Assembly: GCA_028691575.1 (NCBI GenBank)
Contig: JAQUYY010000131.1
Location: 1-5,647 of the forward strand
Reading direction: 5' to 3'
Length of the DNA: 5,647 nt
Source: Candidatus Gastranaerophilales bacterium
GTDB lineage: Bacteria; Cyanobacteriota; Vampirovibrionia; Gastranaerophilales; JAQUYY01
A model generated the notes under the pieces. That model made no database searches. It was not told the DNA's origin and saw only the letters and a program-made list of their open reading frames with translations. Both the position numbers and the translations under genes were made by a program. Shown here in pieces: positions 1 to 5,647 of this stretch (its first letter is position 1; the number at the start of each line of letters is the position of its first letter).

Positions 1-625
1 CAAAGGTTACGGTGCAAACCAAAAATCTTGCTATACGGCTGCATTACAGGCTGATGCAGAAGTTGTAATTATGCATCATCCTGATTACCAGTAATCCCCC
101 AAATTAATTCCCGCAATGGCTGCTATGATTGCTTTTAATGAATATGATTGCGTTATCGGCTCCAGAATCCTTGACGGGCAAGCCTTAAAAGGCGGGATGC
201 CTTTTTACAAGTATGTTTCAAACAGATGTCTTACTTTTGTTCAAAATCAGCTTTTAAGAAAGAGATTAAGTGAATACCACAGCGGGTTTAGAGGTTTTTC
301 AAAGGAAGTTATTAAAAATTTGCCGCTGAATGAATGTGATGATGATTTTATCTTTGATAATGAAATGCTTGCCCAGCTTTATTTTAATAAATATAAAATT
401 GGTGAAATAAGTTGTCCGACAAAGTATTTCCCCGAAGCGTCGTCTATAAACTTTGCTCGTTCTGTAAAATATGGTCTAGGTGTTTTGAATGTAAGTTTGC
501 TTTATGTATTTGCAAAATTAGGAATTTATAGACATAAAATTTTTAAACGAAATGGTAAAAAACTAGATATAACAGCAAAGTTGCACTATTATCACAGGGA
601 AAAAGAAACTACAGATGAAAATTAA
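1..625 (+). pseudogene. Family 2 glycosyltransferase (DPM1-like), 5'-truncated by window edge, with in-frame stop
   Basis: Reading from base 2, the frame encodes KGYGANQKSCYTAALQADAE, then VVIMHHPDYQ, a TAA at 92-94, then SPKLIPAMAAM and on to the TAA at 623-625. Both halves are in the same frame and read as one GT2 protein of the polyprenyl-phosphate sugar transferase (DPM1/DPG synthase-like) type. The N-terminal piece has the glycine-rich KGYGAN segment and HPDYQ, which sits where this superfamily has its DxD-like metal/nucleotide-sugar motif. The C-terminal piece has the GSR motif, YHSGFRGFS, the FDNEMLAQ acidic segment, SCPTKYFPEASSI and a hydrophobic tail (GVLNVSLLYVFAKLGI). The TAA stands where related proteins have tyrosine (HPDYQY), so one T-to-A or C-to-A change explains it; an indel does not. 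Restart at ATG 116 would give 169 residues without the sugar-nucleotide-binding half, so that fragment is unlikely to be active. The true start lies upstream of the window. Sequencing error is the main alternative. Confidence 0.8.
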
Positions 626-1736
626 TTATTCAAAACTTTTTGATATTGCAAGAGATTTATATTCCTTGATTTCCTATAAATCAAACAGCGGAAAGGCGAT
701 TATTCCTCTAAGATATTCATTGGAACTAACTTATAGATGCAATTTGAGCTGTCCATATTGTTATGTCGGACAAGACAGGAACAAACAGGAATTAACAACT
801 CAAGAGTGGTTTGATGTAATAAACCAAATTCCTTTCTATGGCCTGGTTACGCTAGTTGGCGGGGAGCCAATGCTTAGAAAAGATTTTAAGGAAATTTTGT
901 TAAAATCCCTAAAACAAGTTCATGGTAAGGTAAATGTCGTTTCAAACGGAATTTTGTTGAATGAAAATATTTTAAAAACATTCGTTGATAAAAAGATGCT
1001 ATTGTTAAGCGTTTCTCTTGATGGGCATGGGAAAAACCACGATATAAACAGGGATAAAGAGGGTATTTTTGAAAAAATTACCTCTAACCTTGAAAAATTA
1101 AAGGAATTAAAAGGAAACAAAAAATATCCGATGCTGGATATCAAAACTATTGTTTTGGAAAACAATCTTGATGATTTGCCCAAATTGTACAAATATTGCG
1201 AAGAAATGAATGCTGATTTTATGTCGATTGCATTTTTAAGAAATAATGATTTAAAGCAAAATTCTATTTTAAGGGAAAATTTAGGTGAAGAATTTTATCA
1301 AACAACATATCCTATAAAAAAATACTTTGATATGGAGAATTTTGAACAAGTTTATAAGGAATTGGAATCTTTATCAAAAAAAGGAAAGACTAAAATTAGA
1401 TTTGCCCCAAAATTTAATGAAAACAACGCTTTTGAAGAGATTGAAAAATTCTTTGAAACGAATGAAGAAAAGCCGATTGATGAAATTTACAAGCCATGCC
1501 TGTATCCATGGGCAAACACTATTATCACGCCATCTGGAGATATGTACCCTTGTTTATCCTATAAAATAGGCAATGTTAAAGACAAAAAACTGGTAAAAGT
1601 TTGGAATGATCAAAAATTCAGATGTTTTAGAAAAAATCTGAAAACGAAAAAAGTTTTTACTTCATGCCAAATGTGCTGTGAACTTGTACCAAAATTTATA
1701 CCTACTCCACAAATACAAACTATCATTCCGCATTAA
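615..1736 (+). CDS. Radical SAM/SPASM domain protein
   Basis: This 373-residue protein is a radical SAM enzyme: it should cleave S-adenosylmethionine with a [4Fe-4S] cluster to start radical chemistry on an unknown substrate. Seen in the sequence: the cluster motif C42-x3-C46-x2-C49 followed by Tyr, the SAM-binding GGEP at 82-85, SNG at 110-112 and SLDG at 134-137. The C-terminal part has a SPASM-type pattern, C295-x12-G308-x4-C313, then IGN, a WN-containing segment near 330 and C351-x2-C354-C355, probably ligating one auxiliary Fe-S cluster. The longer seven-cysteine SPASM pattern is not complete. SPASM proteins modify peptides, but also other small molecules and lipids; no precursor peptide gene is visible here. 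The start at 615 overlaps the glycosyltransferase end by 11 bp, which suggests translational coupling. A weak AGGGA lies at 596-600, rather far upstream. The last codons and the stop lie inside a palindromic repeat. The family call is firm; substrate and pathway are unknown. Confidence 0.92.
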   Translation: MKINYSKLFDIARDLYSLISYKSNSGKAIIPLRYSLELTYRCNLSCPYCYVGQDRNKQELTTQEWFDVINQIPFYGLVTLVGGEPMLRKDFKEILLKSLKQVHGKVNVVSNGILLNENILKTFVDKKMLLLSVSLDGHGKNHDINRDKEGIFEKITSNLEKLKELKGNKKYPMLDIKTIVLENNLDDLPKLYKYCEEMNADFMSIAFLRNNDLKQNSILRENLGEEFYQTTYPIKKYFDMENFEQVYKELESLSKKGKTKIRFAPKFNENNAFEEIEKFFETNEEKPIDEIYKPCLYPWANTIITPSGDMYPCLSYKIGNVKDKKLVKVWNDQKFRCFRKNLKTKKVFTSCQMCCELVPKFIPTPQIQTIIPH

Positions 1737-1745
1737 ATGCGGAAT
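1725..1745. repeat. Perfect palindrome over the stop codon
   Basis: ATTCCGCATT at 1725-1734 is the exact reverse complement of AATGCGGAAT at 1736-1745, leaving only A1735 in the centre. An RNA hairpin would really have about 9 bp and a 3-nt loop. The TAA stop of the upstream gene (1734-1736) sits in the loop. No T-run follows, so it is not a classical terminator, although the hairpin could protect the mRNA 3' end from exonucleases. Confidence 0.85.
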
Positions 1746-1761
1746 CGCAACTAACATGGCT

Positions 1762-1782
1762 ATGCCGGGACAAGTCCGGCAT
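1762..1782. repeat. Second palindrome of the composite repeat
   Basis: ATGCCGG at 1762-1768 pairs exactly with CCGGCAT at 1776-1782 around a 7-nt loop. With one bulged G, the inner GGAC/GTCC bases can pair as well. It sits 25 bp before the next start codon and is not followed by a T-run. Together with the first palindrome it forms the composite repeat. It could stabilise the mRNA between the two radical SAM genes or act as a weak attenuator, but nothing in the sequence settles this. Confidence 0.8.
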
Positions 1783-1806
1783 GACTAAAGCGATAAAGGA
1801 AAAACA

Positions 1807-3222
1807 ATGACCAAAAAAGTATTTTTAATATATCCGCCAGCCGGAATAATGAATAGAGAAGACAGATGTCAACAGCCAATTAAGGATTTGGTTGTTATTC
1901 CTCCACTTCCTCCGACAGATTTGTTATATATGGCATCAATGGCTGAATCAGTCGGTTATGAGTGCAAAATTAAAGATTATAGCTTAAAACAAGAAACTTT
2001 AGTCGATTTTGAAAATGATATAAAAGAATTTAAACCGGATTATATCATTATAAATACGACAACACCTACGCTAAAAGCTGATTTGGATGTTTGTAAAATC
2101 GCAAAAGTTACAAATTCCAATATCAAAACTATTGCAAAAGGTGCTCATTTCTTAACCTTCAATAAAGAAGTTTTGGAAGAATTTAAAAGTCTTGATATGA
2201 TTATGGTAGGAGAGCCTGAATTAACTTTAAAAGAAATTTTGCAAAAAAAACCGAAAGAAGAAATTTTAGGGCTTTGTTTTAGAAAAGGCAATGAAATTAT
2301 TAAAAATAACCTGCGTCCTTTTAATGATAATTTAGATGAATTACCTTATCCTGCAAGGCATTTGGTGAATAATTCGATTTATCGAAGACCTGATAATAAT
2401 AAGATTCAAGCAACGATAAAAGTTTCAAGAGGATGTCCGTTTCATTGTTTTTTTTGTCTTGCAACGCCTGTTTCGGGGCATAAAGTAAGGGCTAGAAGTC
2501 CTAAAAACATTTTAGGTGAAATTCAAGAGTGTATTGAAAAATATAATATCAGAGACTTTTTATTCTGGTCGGATATTTTTAATTTGGATAAAAATTGGGC
2601 AATTGAGCTTTGTAATGAAATCATTGATTCTAAGCTGAAATTTACCTGGGCATCAAACACAAGGGCCGATACAATCGACGAAGAGCTTGCAAAACTTATG
2701 AAAAAAGCCGGTTGCACACTTGTTTCAATCGGCATAGAGAGCGGATCTCAAGAAATGCTTGACAAAATGGGTAAAAAAACCAATTTAGATCAAATTCGAA
2801 ATACCGTTAAAATGTTTAAAAAAGTCGGTATAAAAACCTATAATTACTTTGTAATAGGACTTCCCTGGGAAAGTGAAACAACAGCAGAAGAAACTATAAA
2901 ATTTGCCGTTGAGCTTGATAGTGATTTTATAAATTTCTATACAGCAGTGGCATTTCCGGGTACGAGGCTTTATGAGTATGTTCAGGAAAATAATTTATTT
3001 GAAATAGAAAATAGTGAAGAATTATACAGCAATGCTTATTATTATCCTGTTGTAAAATCCCATTATTTAAGCAAAGACAGGATTTTTGAGCTTCACAAAC
3101 AAGCTGTTAAAAGATTTCATTTAAGGCCAAAGTACATTGTAAAAAGTCTTTTGAACATTCGCTCTTTTACGGAAGTAAAAAGCTATTTTCTTGCGGGATT
3201 ATCAATTTTGTTAAAGAAGTAA
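1807..3222 (+). CDS. Cobalamin-binding-domain radical SAM protein
   Basis: This 471-residue protein has the class B radical SAM layout. The N-terminal cobalamin-binding-like Rossmann domain spans roughly residues 1-150: FLIYPPAG at 6-13, the PPLPPTDLLYMAS segment at 32-44, and VGEPE at 134-138. A linker with LDELPYPAR at 176-184 follows. The radical SAM core then carries C210-x3-C214-x2-C217 for the [4Fe-4S] cluster, GIESGS at 309-314 and GLPWES at 351-356. The basic, partly hydrophobic tail (about 437-471) could associate with the membrane. The family includes methyltransferases, ring-forming and hopanoid enzymes such as BchE and HpnJ; none can be assigned here. The usual DxHxxG cobalamin-ligand motif appears as D57-Y-S-L-K-Q, so the lower histidine ligand is missing, as in many class B enzymes. 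The start is supported by AAAGGA at 1795-1800, 6 nt before ATG. It is probably cotranscribed with the upstream radical SAM gene, with a 70-bp spacer, and ends before a terminator. Confidence 0.93.
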   Translation: MTKKVFLIYPPAGIMNREDRCQQPIKDLVVIPPLPPTDLLYMASMAESVGYECKIKDYSLKQETLVDFENDIKEFKPDYIIINTTTPTLKADLDVCKIAKVTNSNIKTIAKGAHFLTFNKEVLEEFKSLDMIMVGEPELTLKEILQKKPKEEILGLCFRKGNEIIKNNLRPFNDNLDELPYPARHLVNNSIYRRPDNNKIQATIKVSRGCPFHCFFCLATPVSGHKVRARSPKNILGEIQECIEKYNIRDFLFWSDIFNLDKNWAIELCNEIIDSKLKFTWASNTRADTIDEELAKLMKKAGCTLVSIGIESGSQEMLDKMGKKTNLDQIRNTVKMFKKVGIKTYNYFVIGLPWESETTAEETIKFAVELDSDFINFYTAVAFPGTRLYEYVQENNLFEIENSEELYSNAYYYPVVKSHYLSKDRIFELHKQAVKRFHLRPKYIVKSLLNIRSFTEVKSYFLAGLSILLKK

Positions 3223-3242
3223 TTTTATTAAGTATAAATTTT

Positions 3243-3280
3243 AAATAACCCGATTTTATTACCAGTCGGGTTATTTTTTT
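3243..3280 (+). terminator. Rho-independent terminator
   Basis: AATAACCCGA at 3244-3253 pairs perfectly with TCGGGTTATT at 3266-3275 around a 12-nt loop, with a further A3243-T3276 pair possible. An unbroken run of seven T at 3274-3280 follows and overlaps the outer end of the stem. It lies 21 bp after the stop of the cobalamin-type radical SAM gene and probably ends that transcription unit. Confidence 0.9.
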
Positions 3281-3386
3281 GTTGGTATCGGGTAATTTAC
3301 TCAAAAGACAGTTTCAAATATTACTTTAAATATGAATTTTTATTTTATTAAAAAAACAGTTACTAATTAAGAAGGATATTTGAAAC
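3281..3386 (+). promoter_or_regulatory. Leader/promoter region of the export operon with an 11-bp inverted repeat
   Basis: A promoter for the export genes is expected here because a terminator lies just upstream. The only sigma70-like pair I can suggest is weak: TTTACT at 3297-3302 and TATTAC at 3319-3324, 16 bp apart. GTTTCAAATAT at 3311-3321 is the exact reverse complement of ATATTTGAAAC at 3376-3386. The right arm fills the space between the Shine-Dalgarno AAGGA (3372-3376) and the ATG at 3387. It could form an RNA stem near the ribosome binding site or be an operator. The stretch between the arms is AT-rich and shows no gene. Confidence 0.4.
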
Positions 3387-4487
3387 ATGAAAAAACTTAT
3401 TCCCTTATTAATCTTTATTTTTATGCTTTTTGCTCAAAGTGTTTATGCAAATGAAACACAAGATTCAAAGCAATTTTCGATTGCTGTTAATAAAACATTG
3501 ACCACAAGAAAGTATGTTTTGGGTCCAAATGATGTTATTAGTATCAAATTTTACAATGTTCCAAAACTGGATCAAGAAAACTTAAAGGTTCAACCTGACG
3601 GAAACATTTTATTGTCGGCTTTTGGGGCTTTAAATGTTGCGGGAATGACCATTGAGGAATTGAGAGGATTATTGATTGAAAAATATAGTTATTATTTAAA
3701 AAATCCTGATATATCAATAAGTTTAAATCAGAGTAAGCCGTTTATAGTTTATGTTACAGGTGCAGTTGAAAACCCAGGAGGATATGAACTGGATACCAAT
3801 ACAAGCGCTTATCAATATGTTAACAGTATTAAGCCTGAAATACAGATTCAGCGCAAAACTCCTATTTTATCAAACATATTAGTTGCGGCCGGCGGAATTT
3901 GTTATGATGCAGATTTAGAGCATGTTAAGGTAATCAATAAATATGACGGTTCAGCTTTTGAAATAGATTTATTAGATTTAATCTCAAACGGAAATAGTGC
4001 TCAAGACATTTATTTAACGGCAGGAGATACGGTTTATGTTCCTCGATTGCCTACTCCGTTAGGAATTAACCCTGTTAAATACAAACAATATGCAAGCGCA
4101 ACGTTTTCTCCTCACAGCGTTCCCGTTAAAGTTATCGGTTATGTAAATTCTCCGGGATTGATTGACCTTGATCCTGCCCATTCTTTAAATATAAATTCGG
4201 CAATCTCAAAAGCAGGAGGCTATTTAACCGATTCTGCCTATGCTCCTAAAAAAGTTTATTTAAGCAGAGTTGACAGCTCAGGAAAATTTGTTACAACAGA
4301 AATTAATCCGATGAGCAAAGATGTTGTTCTTATGCCAAATGATATAGTTTATGTGCCTGAAAAAACACGTCCTTTAGTAGGAAAATCCTTTGACTATATG
4401 GCAAGACTGATTGCTCCGGTTGGAATGTTTGCAAGCAGTTATAACAATTGGTCGATGATGTTTGATCCGACAAGATTTGCTAATTAA
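3387..4487 (+). CDS. Wza-like polysaccharide export protein with SLBB domains
   Basis: This 366-residue protein should form, as an oligomer, the periplasmic/outer-membrane channel through which capsular or extracellular polysaccharide leaves the cell. A signal peptide spans residues 1-21 (MKK, a hydrophobic core, then VYA before Asn22), suggesting signal peptidase I cleavage. Poly_export domain: about 42-115, opening with YVLGPNDVISIKFYNVP and containing VQPDGNILL. First SLBB domain: about 118-220, from IVYVTGAVENPGGYEL to LTAGDTVYVP. Second SLBB-like domain: about 246-325, from VKVIGYVNSPGLIDL to LMPNDIVYVP. The last 35 residues, with aromatic and hydrophobic positions, could form the C-terminal helix that lines the outer-membrane pore in Wza. 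Unlike E. coli Wza, it has no lipobox cysteine. The length is close to that of Wza. The start is supported by AAGGA at 3372-3376, 10 nt before ATG. The Wzz-like gene follows after 19 bp, so the two are probably one operon. Confidence 0.93.
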   Translation: MKKLIPLLIFIFMLFAQSVYANETQDSKQFSIAVNKTLTTRKYVLGPNDVISIKFYNVPKLDQENLKVQPDGNILLSAFGALNVAGMTIEELRGLLIEKYSYYLKNPDISISLNQSKPFIVYVTGAVENPGGYELDTNTSAYQYVNSIKPEIQIQRKTPILSNILVAAGGICYDADLEHVKVINKYDGSAFEIDLLDLISNGNSAQDIYLTAGDTVYVPRLPTPLGINPVKYKQYASATFSPHSVPVKVIGYVNSPGLIDLDPAHSLNINSAISKAGGYLTDSAYAPKKVYLSRVDSSGKFVTTEINPMSKDVVLMPNDIVYVPEKTRPLVGKSFDYMARLIAPVGMFASSYNNWSMMFDPTRFAN

Positions 4488-4506
4488 TTTACAGAAAGGT
4501 TTTAAA

Positions 4507-5647
4507 ATGAAAAAAAAGATTTTATATTTATTTAAAAAAGAAGAAAAGTTAATATTAACAGGAATTTTTACCGGATTAGCTTTATTCATCGCATATTTTG
4601 CGCTTATTCATGTCAATTTATATTCAACTTCAGCAAAACTTTTTGTAAGAAATATAGCAAGAGGCGATGTTGTCGCATCTTATGGGGAAGGTACTACAAT
4701 GAAGTCTGAGAGCGGACATAGCAACCCTTTATTTAACCTTAAACAAATTATGAAATCAGGCACACTTTCTCACAATATTTATGAAACTTTGAGTGAAAAA
4801 TATCCGCAGGATATTAAAAAACTTAGAATTTCATCTGAAACTCAATGGAACAGTAAATTTAACAATTTATTGGAAGTAAAAATCGAACCTTCAACAGATA
4901 TTATCAAGGTTAGTTTAAATTGGCCCAATAGAAAAAATGCTCCACAAGTTCTTGGCTTGATAATTGATGAATTTAAAAATACCAACTTAGACATCAGAAA
5001 ATCTGTTGAAACACAACAAAGCAAATATTTGGACACACAATTGACAGAAGTTTCGGATGATTTAGGAAAAGTTAGACAAGAATTGAAAAATTACAGATTT
5101 AATAATAATGCTGTAGATATTGAAAATGAAACAATTGAATTAACCAGAGCAAAAATTTTTTTAGAAAGAGAAATTGAGCTTACAAACAGCGAAGTTATTT
5201 ATAACAGAAAAAAACTGGAAGATTTATGCGCACAGCTTGGCATGCCGAATGCTCAAACAGCTTTAAGGGCAACTGCAGTTGGAGAAGACAATTATCTTGT
5301 AAACTTAAATCAAAAATTATCTGATGCACAGCAAAAATATGCCAATATGCAGGCATTATTTACCGATAGATATCCTGATGTAATCGCCGTTAAAAATGAA
5401 ATAAAATCGTTGGAAAACAATATTCAACAACGTCATGAAGAAAGCCTTGGAAATTATATTATAAAAAGAGGGCTTTATGATAAACCTTCACAAGAGATCG
5501 TAACAGATATGGCAAGGGCTAAAGCAGAAGCCATATCGCTTAATGTAAAGATAAAAGCGCTTAGAACAAGTATTGCAAATATAAATAATAATAAATTATC
5601 AAACATGCCTTTAAAACAATATCATTTAAAAGAGCTGTTAAAGCAGG
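4507..5647 (+). CDS. Wzz/GumC-type polysaccharide chain-length determinant, partial (3' end beyond window)
   Basis: The frame from ATG 4507 stays open for 380 codons to the window edge, so the C-terminus is not seen. The family is the inner-membrane polysaccharide co-polymerases, which control chain length and contact the export channel. Seen: a short basic cytoplasmic start (MKKKILYLFKKEEK), a transmembrane segment at about 16-38, then a Wzz-like periplasmic part (NLYSTSAKLFVRN). Helical, coiled-coil-prone stretches follow (about 165-235 and 265-310). RYPDVIAVKNEIKSLE at 288-303 matches the conserved GumC/Wzz region that often reads HP.V..L+.+I. A second transmembrane segment, and possibly a BY-kinase domain, would lie beyond the edge. 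AAGG at 4496-4499 stands 7 nt before ATG. The 19-bp gap to the export gene, with no terminator, indicates cotranscription. The family call is good; whether it is fused to a kinase cannot be judged. Confidence 0.88.
   Translation, partial: MKKKILYLFKKEEKLILTGIFTGLALFIAYFALIHVNLYSTSAKLFVRNIARGDVVASYGEGTTMKSESGHSNPLFNLKQIMKSGTLSHNIYETLSEKYPQDIKKLRISSETQWNSKFNNLLEVKIEPSTDIIKVSLNWPNRKNAPQVLGLIIDEFKNTNLDIRKSVETQQSKYLDTQLTEVSDDLGKVRQELKNYRFNNNAVDIENETIELTRAKIFLEREIELTNSEVIYNRKKLEDLCAQLGMPNAQTALRATAVGEDNYLVNLNQKLSDAQQKYANMQALFTDRYPDVIAVKNEIKSLENNIQQRHEESLGNYIIKRGLYDKPSQEIVTDMARAKAEAISLNVKIKALRTSIANINNNKLSNMPLKQYHLKELLKQ

Larger units (their letters stand above)
1723..1786. repeat. REP/MITE-like composite repeat with two palindromes
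   Basis: Two palindromes lie 16 bp apart in the spacer after the radical SAM/SPASM gene. The outer edges form an imperfect terminal inverted repeat: TCATTCCG at 1723-1730 and CGGCATGA at 1777-1784, matching at 7 of 8 positions. On the minus strand the right half reads GTCATGCCGGACTTGTCCCG and onward. From memory, this resembles a dispersed palindromic repeat seen in many bacterial genomes, including Rickettsiales and other alphaproteobacteria. The local base composition is more GC-rich than the flanks, as expected for an inserted element. No transposase is present, so it would be non-autonomous. Only one copy is visible here, so its dispersed nature is inferred. Confidence 0.65.

Noticed and set aside
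92..94. TAA read as tyrosine or another amino acid (recoded stop)
   Set aside because: TAA is also the terminator of all four complete reading frames, each at a sensible protein end.
92..100. Frameshift at the CCCCC run as the cause of the broken gene
   Set aside because: The protein reads on in the same frame on both sides (HPDYQ, stop, SPKLIP), so no indel is needed. A single substitution explains it.
116..625. An intact 169-residue gene starting at ATG 116
   Set aside because: The same frame continues upstream through TAA 92-94 into clear glycosyltransferase sequence. ATG 116 is an internal methionine with no ribosome binding site in front (upstream is AATTAATTCCCGCA).
920..1192. Open frame on the minus strand, 90 residues
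   Set aside because: It is antisense to the radical SAM core, has low-complexity Phe/Ser/Leu-rich composition from an AT-rich template, and resembles no family.
1327..1569. Second + strand frame, 80 residues, inside the radical SAM/SPASM gene
   Set aside because: It is out of frame with a convincing SPASM coding sequence and shows no motif of its own.
1725..1782. The two palindromes as a rho-independent terminator
   Set aside because: Neither stem is followed by a T-run, and the next gene has the same direction with a good ribosome binding site.
2523..2735. Minus-strand frame inside the cobalamin-type radical SAM gene
   Set aside because: It is a shadow of a well-supported gene, with no ribosome binding site or recognisable domain.
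4374..5036. Two minus-strand frames (4374-4589 and 4842-5036)
   Set aside because: They lie opposite the export and chain-length genes, whose domain motifs are clear. Their products look random.

Overview
The window is AT-rich and carries five protein-coding units, all on the + strand and closely spaced. A Wza-type polysaccharide export protein with a signal peptide, next to a Wzz/GumC-type chain-length protein, points to a bacterium with two membranes. Two radical SAM enzymes suggest, weakly, an anaerobic or microaerobic life. The low GC and the sequence style would fit a Vampirovibrionia/Melainabacteria-like (Gastranaerophilales) genome. No marker gene is present, so that placement is only a guess.

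Region 1 (1-625) is the 3' part of a family 2 glycosyltransferase of the dolichol-phosphate-mannose-synthase-like type. Its reading frame is open on both sides of one in-frame TAA at 92-94, directly after the HPDYQ motif, where a tyrosine codon is expected. It is either a recent nonsense pseudogene or a base-call error. Region 2 (615-1736) is a radical SAM/SPASM protein whose start overlaps the glycosyltransferase end by 11 bp. Region 3 (1723-1786) is a pair of palindromes resembling mobile REP/MITE-like repeats. The first covers the stop codon of the radical SAM/SPASM gene. Region 4 (1807-3222) is a cobalamin-binding-domain radical SAM protein. A strong rho-independent terminator (3243-3280) follows.

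Region 5 starts a new transcription unit. A leader of about 100 bp contains an 11-bp inverted repeat whose right arm lies between the ribosome binding site and the start codon. Then come the Wza-like export protein (3387-4487) and, 19 bp further, the Wzz/GumC-like protein (4507 to the window edge, incomplete).

Taken together, this looks like part of an extracellular polysaccharide or envelope-glycan locus. The export pair would regulate chain length and carry polymer across the periplasm and outer membrane. The upstream glycosyltransferase and two radical SAM enzymes look like a biosynthetic or modification module of unknown product. The link between the two parts rests on adjacency only, since a terminator separates them. 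I see no CRISPR array, transposase, tRNA or rRNA.
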